A stretch of DNA of 48,904 bases. Source: Akkermansia muciniphila. GTDB lineage: Bacteria > Verrucomicrobiota > Verrucomicrobiia > Verrucomicrobiales > Akkermansiaceae. Shown one piece after another: positions 29,701 to 37,381 of this stretch. The translations under genes were made by a program, and so were the position numbers. The stretch is from the NCBI GenBank assembly GCA_945873305.1, contig CAMCCX010000010.1, forward strand, positions 1-48,904, in the 5' to 3' direction. The notes under the pieces were generated by a model. That model was not told the DNA's origin. It saw only the letters and a program-made list of their open reading frames with translations, and did no database searches. Each line of letters begins with the position of its first letter. Position 1 is the stretch's first letter.

Positions 29701-31455
29701 GAGGTCCTTGATTTTTTCCAACTGGTGTTCGAACAAAATCGCGCTGTCGAGGCTGACGGTGTTGCAATGCTCTGGCGTCTCCTCCAGGAGGTTCCGCTCA
29801 GCTCCGAGACTAGCCCCCAGCGACATCACCGCCCATTCGCGGATGGGATCAATGGGAGGATTGGTCACCTGGGCGAACAACTGTTTGAAATAAGTGTAGA
29901 GAAGCCGCGGATGCGTGGAAAGCACGGCCAGCGGGATGTCATCACCCATCGAAAAAACCGCTTCCTGAGCACCCTTGATCATTGGCGGGAAAACCATATC
30001 AATTTCCTCAAGTGAAATACCATGAGCGACTTGCTGACGCGAAAGATCGAGAGGCGAGAAGTCGATTTCCGGCACGTGAGCGGCGGGGGACACGAACTTG
30101 CGGAGTTCCACGCGGTTTTCATCGATCCAGCGGCGGTAAGGCTTTTGCTGGGCAAGCTCCTCCTTGATCTGGCGATCATATTTAAAAACCCCGGTCGCCG
30201 TATTGGCGGAAATCATCTGTCCAGGGCCGAGGCGGCCTTTGCGGATGATGGTCGCATCGTCGAAAATCACCGCGCCCGCTTCCGAGCCGATGTAGAGAAT
30301 CCCGTCGTCGGTGATTTTGTAGCGCGAAGGTCGCAAGCCGTTGCGGTCCAACGAAGCGCAGAGTTTCGTACCATCGGTGAAAACCAACCCAGCCGGACCA
30401 TCCCACGGCTCGGAGAAGGAGCGGATGTATTGGTAAAAAGCCCGCAGTTCGTCGGAAATGTCCTCGTCATTGCGGTAAGCCGGCGGAACCAGCATGCACA
30501 TCGCGTGCTCCGGAGAGCGCCCCGAAAGAATGAGCAACTCCAACGCGTGATCCAGTGAGGCCGAGTCGGATTCACCGTGACGGATCAGGTTTTTCACCAG
30601 CTCGATGTCGTCGCCCCAGACCGGTGATGCGAAAAACTCTTCGCGCGAGGTCATCCAGTTGCGGTTGCCCTCGACCGTGTTGATCTCGCCGTTGTGGCAC
30701 ATCATCCGGAACGGCTGACCGAGCGGCCAAGCCGGAAAAGTATTGGTGGAGAAGCGCTGGTGATAAAGCGCGATGCCAACTTCGTAGTCCGGATCGCTGA
30801 AATCCAGGTAAAACGCCCGCAAGGCGGCCGGCATCGCGAGGGCCTTGTAGGAGATCAAACGACTGGAAAACGAAGGCATATAGAAATCGCGGATTTCCGC
30901 GGTCCGATGCTCGATCTCGCGTCGGCAGAGATAAAGTTGGCGCTCGAATGCGTCGGCATCCATCCCGGCGGGACGCTTCATGAGCAAGTGCTCGATCTGC
31001 GGTCGACTGGCCAACGCGATCTTCCCGAGAGCGTCCGCGTTCACCGGCACCTCGCGCCAACCGATACGGGAGATACCTCGCTTGTCAGTGACTTCGGCGG
31101 CGAGCGCTTTGATCATTTCCGTTGCCGAAGTGTTTCCGGCCGGAAAGAAGAATACCGCCACAGCTAGATCAGCCTCATTTTCAATGATATGACCCAGTTT
31201 TTCAGCAGATTTCTTAAAAAGCGGGTAGGGGATTTGAGTGAGCACTCCGGAACCGTCGCCGGTTTTCATGTCGGCATCCACCGCACCACGATGCGTCATG
31301 CAACAGACGGAGGTCAGCGCGTGATCCAGAATTTGATGAATGCGTTTGCCGTGCAAATGAGCAATCGCGCCCATGCCGCAATTGTCGTGTTCGTGAGAAA
31401 GTCGATGCAGGGAGCCAGGGACCAACGGGGTGCTTGAGTGGTAAAACGAGTTCAT
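26782..31455 (-). CDS. gltB: Glutamate synthase large subunit (GltB)
   Basis: GltB makes glutamate from glutamine and 2-oxoglutarate. The 1557-residue protein has a short propeptide, then Cys26 in Glu-His-Asp-Asn-Cys-Gly, the N-terminal nucleophile of the class II glutaminase domain. A central domain and the FMN-binding synthase barrel follow. The barrel carries the Cys-His-Leu-Asn-Thr-Cys-Pro-Val-Gly-Ile motif that holds the [3Fe-4S] cluster. The C-terminal right-handed beta-helix with repeated Gly-x-x-x-Gly turns is present. The protein is full length with no frameshift. The small subunit gltD is not adjacent, so it must lie elsewhere or be replaced by another electron donor. Confidence 0.97.
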   Translation of the reverse strand: MNSFYHSSTPLVPGSLHRLSHEHDNCGMGAIAHLHGKRIHQILDHALTSVCCMTHRGAVDADMKTGDGSGVLTQIPYPLFKKSAEKLGHIIENEADLAVAVFFFPAGNTSATEMIKALAAEVTDKRGISRIGWREVPVNADALGKIALASRPQIEHLLMKRPAGMDADAFERQLYLCRREIEHRTAEIRDFYMPSFSSRLISYKALAMPAALRAFYLDFSDPDYEVGIALYHQRFSTNTFPAWPLGQPFRMMCHNGEINTVEGNRNWMTSREEFFASPVWGDDIELVKNLIRHGESDSASLDHALELLILSGRSPEHAMCMLVPPAYRNDEDISDELRAFYQYIRSFSEPWDGPAGLVFTDGTKLCASLDRNGLRPSRYKITDDGILYIGSEAGAVIFDDATIIRKGRLGPGQMISANTATGVFKYDRQIKEELAQQKPYRRWIDENRVELRKFVSPAAHVPEIDFSPLDLSRQQVAHGISLEEIDMVFPPMIKGAQEAVFSMGDDIPLAVLSTHPRLLYTYFKQLFAQVTNPPIDPIREWAVMSLGASLGAERNLLEETPEHCNTVSLDSAILFEHQLEKIKDLDEQGFPALVLDCTWQVSSGAGGMKIRLDELCLQAESAVQQNRNVLILSDRATSSGRVPIPMLLAIGTVHHHLNRIRKRMRASLVIESGEIRDVHQIACCVGFGATAICPYLGYATVRQLVAADAGKGKLGEITAQKAMTNYRKALEKGILKIMSKMGISVLNSYQGAQTFEAIGVGNEVVDFAFTGVPSKIGGVGFMEIAEESIIRHKAAFETVVPSGETLNLGDPGYNRYRKAGERHVYTTEVIKNFHTYVKSGKSEDYEEYVRVALKSNPVAIKDLIAFVPSLTGPVPLEEVEPMESIRRRFTTAAMSLGALSPEAHETLAIAMNRIGGKSDSGEGGEDPVRYKPYPNGDFARSYIKQVASGRFGVSAHYLVNAGELEIKMAQGAKPGEGGQLPGHKVNALIARLRNTQPGVQLISPPPHHDIYSIEDLAQLIHDLKEVNPRARITVKLVAESGVGTVAAGCAKASADNILISGHDGGTGASPLSSTKHAGSPWELGLAEAQQTLLINNLRDRVVLRTDGGIRNGRDVVIAAILGAEQFNFGTTAMIAMGCVYVRKCHLNTCPVGIATTDPKFRAKFKGTPEMVINYFTAVAEEARRHMASIGVRSLDEVIGRPEFLQQRHIPNHPKANTLDLSALLKDVVPTVASHSGNPVESISRICAKDRNDGLAKPALDLQILNDLMAAVSNRQAPESPEYGEKSVPPEILDAIKLLPDRPPVALSYDVVNTDRNIGTRLSGRIAEIHGDRGLSANSIHITCRGSAGQSFGCFLVSGVKLELIGEANDYVGKGMAAGEIVIRVSANAKFDAATNTICGNTCLYGATGGKLFATGRAGERFAVRNSGATAVVEGVGDHGCEYMTNGSVVILGKTGKNFGAGMSGGTAYVYDVDGKFFSRVNSEMVVALPVKRAQDIAEVKALIELHHDRTGSVQAAALLANWEEAARKLVRVIARERAELEAAEELHEAASTPLAAK

Positions 31456-31520
31456 CAGAAGTTCAGGAAATCCAGACCCCGCGCTGGATAGCAGAACTTG
31501 TGCCTGCGGCGGCCGTCAAT

Positions 31521-32360
31521 TTACGCGTGTTCTTCAGGCGGCAAAAGGCCGCGATCCACCAAGAATCGATCCGCCGCAGCGACCGTCAGCTCGAAGTTCT
31601 TGTGGCTGACGTTGAAGTTGAAAAAGCTGTGATCCGCGCGGACGAAGTCCACCAATTCGCACGAATTGCCACGCCACCGCAGCCGGCGCCGGAATTTCTC
31701 CACTTCGTCGAACGGCGTGATCCGGTCGGATTTGCCGTGGAAGAAAAGCATCGGCGGAAGTTTCCGGCGGATGAGCTGGGTCGGGCTCAGGCGTTTGGCC
31801 GTCTTCGCGTCGGGAAATCGATCGGCAGCGGCCCCTTTGGAAGCCGTGTTGATCAGCGCGCTGAAAAGAATCCGCGCTTGGGGGAAACAAGCGAGACCAT
31901 CGACCGGAGGCAGGTTTTTCGGCTTGGGCAGAGTTGCAAGCAGCGCCAGATAAGCGCCGCCGCCGGCACCGCCAATGGTGATTTTGTCGGGATCGAGATT
32001 GAAAGTATCTGCATTGTGGCGCAACCAGCGGATCAGATCGCGGGCGTCTTCGATGGCTTCCAGCGGGCCGGTACCGTGTTTCGACGAGGTCCGGGTCTCG
32101 GCCGCCACCGAGACCGCGCCGCGGCTGGCGAAATGGAGGCAGTGGGGGACAAATTGCGTCGGAGTGGGGGAATCCCAGAAGCCGCCATGGAAGAAAACCA
32201 CGACAGGACGGGGCTCGGCCTTGGCTTTTTCAGGGAAAAAGAGGTGCGCCAGCACATCCCCTTGGGGCCGCTGCTCATAGATATAAGTCGCCGCATCCTT
32301 CAAAATCTCCCGATCGCGCGCCTCGCCAATCGGCGCCACTCTCTGCAAAATACTGCTCAT
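31521..32360 (-). CDS. Alpha/beta hydrolase lacking the usual nucleophile serine
   Basis: The 279-residue protein has the fold markers of HSL/BD-FAE-type esterases: an oxyanion motif Phe-Phe-His-Gly-Gly-Phe-Trp at 56-62, Asp212 in Gly-Lys-Ser-Asp-Arg-Ile-Thr-Pro, and His244 in Ala-Asp-His-Ser. The nucleophile elbow, normally Gly-x-Ser-x-Gly, reads Gly-Gly-Ala-Gly-Gly-Gly at 130-135, so the catalytic serine is missing in an otherwise intact frame. It may be a non-catalytic homologue or use another residue. No signal peptide is seen. It is divergent from the 32444 gene across 83 bases and lies 65 bases upstream of gltB on the same strand. Confidence 0.8.
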   Translation of the reverse strand: MSSILQRVAPIGEARDREILKDAATYIYEQRPQGDVLAHLFFPEKAKAEPRPVVVFFHGGFWDSPTPTQFVPHCLHFASRGAVSVAAETRTSSKHGTGPLEAIEDARDLIRWLRHNADTFNLDPDKITIGGAGGGAYLALLATLPKPKNLPPVDGLACFPQARILFSALINTASKGAAADRFPDAKTAKRLSPTQLIRRKLPPMLFFHGKSDRITPFDEVEKFRRRLRWRGNSCELVDFVRADHSFFNFNVSHKNFELTVAAADRFLVDRGLLPPEEHA

Positions 32361-32443
32361 AGCTCAATTCCGGCCGCACTCAATTGATTCGGCATGCGAT
32401 TTGTTTGTTGTGGGATGGGCTATCTTGTCCAATCGTTTCGCCG

Positions 32444-33322
32444 ATGAATCGATTGATTTTTGCGCTGCTGCTGATTTCCGCCACCCTAGCAGGTGGACAG
32501 GAAAACCTGCGTCCGACCCTTGAAACCACTTACAGCGCTTGGCGCGAATCGATGATTCGTCGTGACCCGGCGGCATGGCAACGGGTGACCGCCGAGCACC
32601 GGCGGGTGGAGGTCCGCAATCGGATTGTCTCCGAAAAACTGCCGTTTCCAGCCAAGGTTTTCGATCTCCCGGCTCCGCCGCCATCGATCGAAGGTCTCAA
32701 ATTTCTCGAAGTGAAAAAGAACGGAGCGACGGCAAAGGCGTCCTATTTCGGGAAAATCGACTTCGGCGTGGGCGGCGAGCCGACGGATAACTTGATCGTC
32801 CTTTCGTTCGTCCAAGGCAGCGGCGGCTGGCTCTACGACCGGGCGGATTTCGTCAATTTGGCCGCGCTTCCCGCAGTGCGAAAGGAATTGGCGCAGGGAG
32901 ATCTTAAGTATTTGAAGGAGACGCCGGAGGCTCAGCCCAACGGCCAGGTCCCGCCAACACCGATCGCCGCGCAGCAGGCCAAATACGTGGCCAAGGTTTA
33001 CGTTTTCAGTCCGGGTCGCGAGGTTCAGGTGCAGATCAACAAAATCAGCCGCCATCGGTTCGCGAACGCCAAGGAAGCCGAAGTCGTCATCGGCGGGGCA
33101 GTGGACGGTCCGAACGAGGTGCAATTCAGCGTGAAGAAGCTTGATGGCAGCACCGGCAAAGAGGTTATGACGATCCGCGTGTATCTGATGCCCGAGTTGG
33201 CCGGTGCGAAGCCGATCAAAGCCTTCGAATATCAAATCGCCGCCGGAGAAAAGCCGGAATCGGTGGCGACCAAGATGTTCAATGTCGACGCGGCGACCGT
33301 CGCAAAACTTGTCGGTGGCTAA
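32444..33322 (+). CDS. Exported protein of unknown function (292 aa)
   Basis: The chosen ATG at 32444 gives a clean signal peptide (Met-Asn-Arg, a hydrophobic Leu-rich core, and an Ala-Gly-Gly cleavage region). An in-frame ATG at 32384 would place 20 extra residues before it. The mature protein begins with an amphipathic Trp/Arg-rich helix, followed by alternating strands. No catalytic motif or known domain was recognised. The second half (about residues 180-290) has a beta-sandwich look. The predicted location is the periplasm. Confidence 0.65.
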   Translation: MNRLIFALLLISATLAGGQENLRPTLETTYSAWRESMIRRDPAAWQRVTAEHRRVEVRNRIVSEKLPFPAKVFDLPAPPPSIEGLKFLEVKKNGATAKASYFGKIDFGVGGEPTDNLIVLSFVQGSGGWLYDRADFVNLAALPAVRKELAQGDLKYLKETPEAQPNGQVPPTPIAAQQAKYVAKVYVFSPGREVQVQINKISRHRFANAKEAEVVIGGAVDGPNEVQFSVKKLDGSTGKEVMTIRVYLMPELAGAKPIKAFEYQIAAGEKPESVATKMFNVDAATVAKLVGG

Positions 33323-33465
33323 ATCGTGAATTCGGCGACCGGAAGGCCAGCGCAAGAACTCTTGACGCTGTGCAATGGGACCCCGGGATTTGTCGTGGCG
33401 AAGGCCATCCGCAACCGGTCGAACGATCAGCCGCGGGGTGGTCATCGGCTTTATTGAATTCCGCA

Positions 33466-33480
33466 TTACATATATTGTAA
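33466..33480. promoter_or_regulatory. Inverted repeat upstream of the WYL regulator gene
   Basis: TTACA and TGTAA form perfect five-base arms around TATAT in an unusually AT-rich stretch, 73 bases before the start of the WYL-domain regulator. The position suggests an operator for autoregulation; this is inference. The rest of the gap 33323-33553 shows no gene. Confidence 0.4.
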
Positions 33481-33553
33481 CAAGTGAAGTTTATTGGAAT
33501 TGTGATGCTTCAATGCTGGATGAAACCCTTCAAACCGGGTTGGATCGCCGCAG

Positions 33554-34585
33554 ATGAACCAGATTCAAGGCGACATTGCCGAACTGATGGCCGATACGAA
33601 CGATCGGATCGGTAAAACACGCCGCCCGCTTTTCCGGATTTACGAAATCCATGCGGCGATTCGCAGCGGCACCTATCCAAATTGCAACCAGCTCGCCAAG
33701 CAACTCGGCGTCCAGCGCAAAACCATCCAGCGCGATGTCACCTTCATGCGTGACGAACTCAAACTGCCGCTCGTTTATGAAGAAACGCTGCACGGTTATT
33801 ATTACGACACGGACGTCTCGGATTTCCCGATCTTTCAAACCACCTCTGAGGAGCTCGCCGGCCTGTTTCTGGCCCGCACCGCCTTGGAATCCGTCCGCGG
33901 CACCCCCTTGGCTGAAGTCATGCAAAAAGTCTTCGCCAAGCTCACCCGCGGGATGCTGGGGAAAATTCAGTTCGCCTGGAGTGATCTGGACGAGGCCTTT
34001 TCCCGCAAGACAATCGAGTCCAGTCCGCGCGATGTGAAACTCTTCGGTCAAATCGCAGATGCAGTTTTAAATCAACTTGTTACAACCTTTTATTATCGAA
34101 AACTGGGCGCGGATATATCTGAACTTCGGCGGGTCAATCCGCTGCATCTCGGCGAGGTTGATGGTGGCTGGTATTTGATTGCGCAAGATCTGGAGCGGAA
34201 CGCCCTGCGCACATTCGCACTACCCAGAATGACTCGTCTCAAGATCACGCAGAAAAGCTTCGAGCGTCCTCAAGGATTCGCTGGAAATGATCACTTGAAA
34301 CGATCGTTCGGCATCTGGAGTGTCGCAGGCGATTACTCCAGGCAACTGGTCCGAGTCGAGTTGAAGAATTACGCGGCCAGACTGGCTCAGGAACGCCGCT
34401 GGCATCCGACTCAGGAAATTTTCCCGCTCAACGCGAAGGCAACTCGAGTGGAAGTCCGGTTCGAAGTCGGGCGCCTCGAAGAGGTTTTGCGCTGGGTTCT
34501 GAGCTTTGGCAGCCAAGCTAAAGTCCTCGGTCCTCCGGAGTTGGTCAAAATTGTGCGGGCGGAAATCGAAGCGATGCGTGGCTGA
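33554..34585 (+). CDS. WYL-domain transcriptional regulator (YafY/DeoR-like)
   Basis: The 343-residue protein starts with an N-terminal helix-turn-helix (about residues 25-80; Gln-Leu-Ala-Lys-Gln-Leu-Gly-Val-Gln-Arg-Lys-Thr-Ile-Gln-Arg-Asp is the recognition region). A middle WYL domain carries the signature Gly-Gly-Trp-Tyr-Leu-Ile-Ala, and a C-terminal WCX-type extension follows. WYL regulators bind nucleic acids or nucleotide ligands, and many respond to DNA damage or phage; here no defence gene is adjacent. A palindrome upstream may be its own operator. The following S10 peptidase gene begins after 105 bases, so a shared transcript is possible but not shown. Confidence 0.9.
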   Translation: MNQIQGDIAELMADTNDRIGKTRRPLFRIYEIHAAIRSGTYPNCNQLAKQLGVQRKTIQRDVTFMRDELKLPLVYEETLHGYYYDTDVSDFPIFQTTSEELAGLFLARTALESVRGTPLAEVMQKVFAKLTRGMLGKIQFAWSDLDEAFSRKTIESSPRDVKLFGQIADAVLNQLVTTFYYRKLGADISELRRVNPLHLGEVDGGWYLIAQDLERNALRTFALPRMTRLKITQKSFERPQGFAGNDHLKRSFGIWSVAGDYSRQLVRVELKNYAARLAQERRWHPTQEIFPLNAKATRVEVRFEVGRLEEVLRWVLSFGSQAKVLGPPELVKIVRAEIEAMRG

Positions 34586-34690
34586 GTTTTCGCTAAATTT
34601 TCAGACGATTCAATTTCCCGTTGCCGTTTCACTCACGTGCCTTAAAGCCAAGATCCCCGACAAGAGCCTTACATCCAACGATTTCTACTG

Positions 34691-36205
34691 ATGCGCCGAT
34701 TCCTCACTCCTGTTTTCCTAAGCCTGCATTTAGTCGCCGCTGGTGCTCAGCCGGCCGAACAAACCGCGCCTCCGGGGGCCGAAGCCGCGAAGGACGCACC
34801 AGCGGCCAAAGTGATCGAGCCCGTCGTAAAAGAATCCATCGTTACCATTGACGGTAAAAAGGTTGCATACAAAGTCACGACTGGAAAATTATTCCTCAAA
34901 GAGGATGACGGCAAAGCCCGTGCATCGATTTTCCACGTCAGCTATGAGCGCACCGACACCAAGGATGCGTCCACTCGCCCGGTGATGTTCGCTTTCAATG
35001 GAGGCCCCGGATCTTCGGCGGTTTGGTTACACATCGGCGTGCTCGGTCCGAAGATCATCAAGCTCCCCGGTGACGGAACGCTCGCCCCGTTTCCTCCAGC
35101 CCGGGTGGTGGACAATCCACTGAGCATCCTCGATGTGTGTGATCTGGTGTTCATCGATCCGGTTTCGACGGGATACAGCCGCGCCGAAAAAGACGTGAAA
35201 CCCGGTGAATTCCACGGACTCGATGAGGACATCTCCTCGGTCGGAGATTTCATCCGCCGCTGGGTCAGCGAGCACGACCGCTGGTCATCGCCGAAATATC
35301 TTCTGGGCGAATCCTACGGCGGCATCCGGGCTGCGGGCCTTTCCAGCCATCTCCAATCCCGTTATGGAATGAGCATGAACGGCGTCGTCCTGCTGTCCTC
35401 GCTGCTCGACTTTTCCACGCTCCAGCCAGCTCAGGGCAACGACTTGGCGTATCAGGTCTTTTTGCCCTCGCTCACGGGCACGGCACGTTTCCATGGGAAA
35501 ATCCATGGAGATCGCGATGCGTTGGTCAAGGAAAGCACGGAATTCGCCTTCGGCGATTACGCCACGGCGTTGCTCAAGGGGAATGACCTCGATCAAACAG
35601 CCCGGACCGCCGTGGCTGACAAACTGGCCCGGCTGACAGGCATCGATGCCGCCATCTGGCTGGCGAACGATTTGCGACTCGACTCCACCGCGTTCCGCGC
35701 GGAACTGCTGCGCAAGGAAGGCAAAGTACTCGGTCGCTTCGATGCCCGCGTCGCGTGGGATGCCACCGACAAGGCCGCCGCACGCCCCGACTACGATCCA
35801 TCCTATTCCTTGGCCTACGGCGCGTTTTCCTCGGCGTTGCTCGACTACCTGGGGCGCGAACTCGGCTACAAAGAGGATCAGCCCTACGAAATTCTCACCG
35901 GAAAGGTCCAGCCATGGCGTTGGAATACCAATAACGAGGTGGTCAATGTCAGTGATCGTCTCGCCACCGCCATGAGGGACAATCCGCATCTCAGAGTGCT
36001 CCTGATGGGCGGTTACACCGACCTCGCGACTCCACCGGCAGGAACCGCCCACTCGGTCCGGCACATGCTCAACCTGCCCGTGAATGTCCGGAAAAACATC
36101 TCGACGACCCTCTACGACGGCGGCCACATGTTCTATCTGAATCCGCCGGACCTGATCAAATGCCGCGATGACATCGTCAGGTTCATCGAAGCCGGGAAAC
36201 CCTGA
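34691..36205 (+). CDS. Exported S10-family serine carboxypeptidase-like protein
   Basis: The 504-residue protein has a signal peptide and a Pro/Ala-rich spacer, then a peptidase S10 fold. The oxyanion motif Asn-Gly-Gly-Pro-Gly-Ser-Ser is followed by nucleophile Ser208 in Gly-Glu-Ser-Tyr-Gly-Gly, an Asp in Gly-Gly-Tyr-Thr-Asp-Leu-Ala-Thr-Pro, and the catalytic His in Tyr-Asp-Gly-Gly-His-Met. S10 enzymes cut C-terminal residues from peptides at acidic pH or act as acyltransferases. All triad residues are present, so it is probably active in the periplasm or outside the cell. DUF4870 protein coding starts five bases after its stop. Confidence 0.93.
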   Translation: MRRFLTPVFLSLHLVAAGAQPAEQTAPPGAEAAKDAPAAKVIEPVVKESIVTIDGKKVAYKVTTGKLFLKEDDGKARASIFHVSYERTDTKDASTRPVMFAFNGGPGSSAVWLHIGVLGPKIIKLPGDGTLAPFPPARVVDNPLSILDVCDLVFIDPVSTGYSRAEKDVKPGEFHGLDEDISSVGDFIRRWVSEHDRWSSPKYLLGESYGGIRAAGLSSHLQSRYGMSMNGVVLLSSLLDFSTLQPAQGNDLAYQVFLPSLTGTARFHGKIHGDRDALVKESTEFAFGDYATALLKGNDLDQTARTAVADKLARLTGIDAAIWLANDLRLDSTAFRAELLRKEGKVLGRFDARVAWDATDKAAARPDYDPSYSLAYGAFSSALLDYLGRELGYKEDQPYEILTGKVQPWRWNTNNEVVNVSDRLATAMRDNPHLRVLLMGGYTDLATPPAGTAHSVRHMLNLPVNVRKNISTTLYDGGHMFYLNPPDLIKCRDDIVRFIEAGKP

Positions 36206-36210
36206 TATCG

Positions 36211-36609
36211 ATGCACGCTCACTCGTCCGGCAACTCCCCTGCCCCGCCCCCGATTCCTGCCTATCAGCCGATTTCGGAAGAAGACAAATCCCTCGCCATG
36301 CTGTGCCATTTGCTGGGGATTTTCACGGGCTTCATCGGCCCCTTGATCTTGTGGCTGGTGAAAAAAGACAGCAGCGCTTTTGTCGGCCACCACGGTCGCG
36401 AGGCGCTTAATTTCCAAATCACCCTGATGTTGGTGATGCTCGGCCTCGGCTCGGTCACCGTCGTGCTGATGTTCGTTGTCGTCGGAATCTTTCTGGTTCC
36501 AGTGATGTTCGTCGTGCCGATCCTCGCGCTCGTGGCGGAAATCATCGCCGCCATCGCCACACAAAAGGGCGAATGGCATCGTTATCCATGCTGCATCCGC
36601 CTGGTGTGA
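36211..36609 (+). CDS. DUF4870 membrane protein
   Basis: The 132-residue protein matches DUF4870: a Pro-rich N-terminus, a Cys-His-Leu-Leu-Gly-Ile helix start, Gly-Pro-Leu-Ile-Leu-Trp-Leu-Val-Lys-Lys, then the highly typical Glu-Ala-Leu-Asn-Phe-Gln-Ile-Thr, and two more hydrophobic helices. The function of this family is unknown. It follows the S10 peptidase closely and is likely co-transcribed. The last dozen residues, containing two adjacent cysteines, differ from the usual end of the family. Confidence 0.85.
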   Translation: MHAHSSGNSPAPPPIPAYQPISEEDKSLAMLCHLLGIFTGFIGPLILWLVKKDSSAFVGHHGREALNFQITLMLVMLGLGSVTVVLMFVVVGIFLVPVMFVVPILALVAEIIAAIATQKGEWHRYPCCIRLV

Positions 36610-36610
36610 G

Positions 36611-37363
36611 TCAGTAAGTCGCGAATTTAGCCGCGGCCACCACCAGCACGGCGGCTAACACGCGCTGGAGCGCGGGAGTTCGCGCGCGCTTGCTGCCCCA
36701 TGAGGAGCCAAACCAAGCGCCGGCGAGGACCACCGGGAGAAGAAACCACGCAAGCTGCGGAATCGCCCCGCCTTTCGTGACAAAACCAGCGAGACCTGAG
36801 AGTGAATTGACGAAAATGAAGGCCGCGGAGATCGCCGCGGCGGGTTTCGCCGGGGTCCAACGAAAGAGGACAAGCAGTGGAGTTAGAAATATCCCGCCGC
36901 CAATCCCGATGAGGCCGGACAGAAATCCAATTGCAAGTCCCAGAATCAGGATTGCGGAAAGAGGCGGCTCGCGCAGACCCTGATCTTCCACATTCCTGTT
37001 GGATACGAGCCGCCACGCACCGAAGAGGAGAGCTGCGGCGAGAATGAGTTTGAAAACCGGATCCGGAGATTGCAACCACCCACCGATGAACGCCGCGGGC
37101 ACTGAGGCCGCCGCAAACAGCCAGAATAATCGAACCCGGAAATGACCTGCGCGGGCGAACGCGATGAAAGCCAGCAACGAGACGGCGATGTTTAGCACTA
37201 GCGCGATAGGTTTCATTTCCACAGGTGCCATCCCGATGAGACCCATCACGGCGAGATACCCCGACGCACCTCCATGACCGACCGATGCATACAAGGCGGC
37301 CGCGAAAAAAAACGCGAGGCCGAGTGCCAACGGTGAAGCGACAATTAGAAGATCAGATGACAT
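36611..37363 (-). CDS. TauE/SafE-family permease
   Basis: The 250-residue protein has about eight membrane helices in two repeats. The TauE/SafE signature appears twice: Gly-His-Gly-Gly-Ala-Ser-Gly in the first half and Gly-Ile-Gly-Gly-Gly-Ile-Phe-Leu-Thr-Pro in the second. Known members move sulfite, sulfoacetate or other organic anions across the inner membrane. It is the last gene of the minus-strand operon with the NrfD-like, Fe-S and cytochrome genes (18-base gap), so its substrate may be a product or ligand of that pathway; nitrite is one guess without support in sequence. It converges on DUF4870 with a one-base gap. Confidence 0.87.
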   Translation of the reverse strand: MSSDLLIVASPLALGLAFFFAAALYASVGHGGASGYLAVMGLIGMAPVEMKPIALVLNIAVSLLAFIAFARAGHFRVRLFWLFAAASVPAAFIGGWLQSPDPVFKLILAAALLFGAWRLVSNRNVEDQGLREPPLSAILILGLAIGFLSGLIGIGGGIFLTPLLVLFRWTPAKPAAAISAAFIFVNSLSGLAGFVTKGGAIPQLAWFLLPVVLAGAWFGSSWGSKRARTPALQRVLAAVLVVAAAKFATY

Positions 37364-37381
37364 GGATCGGCGCGCAAAAAA

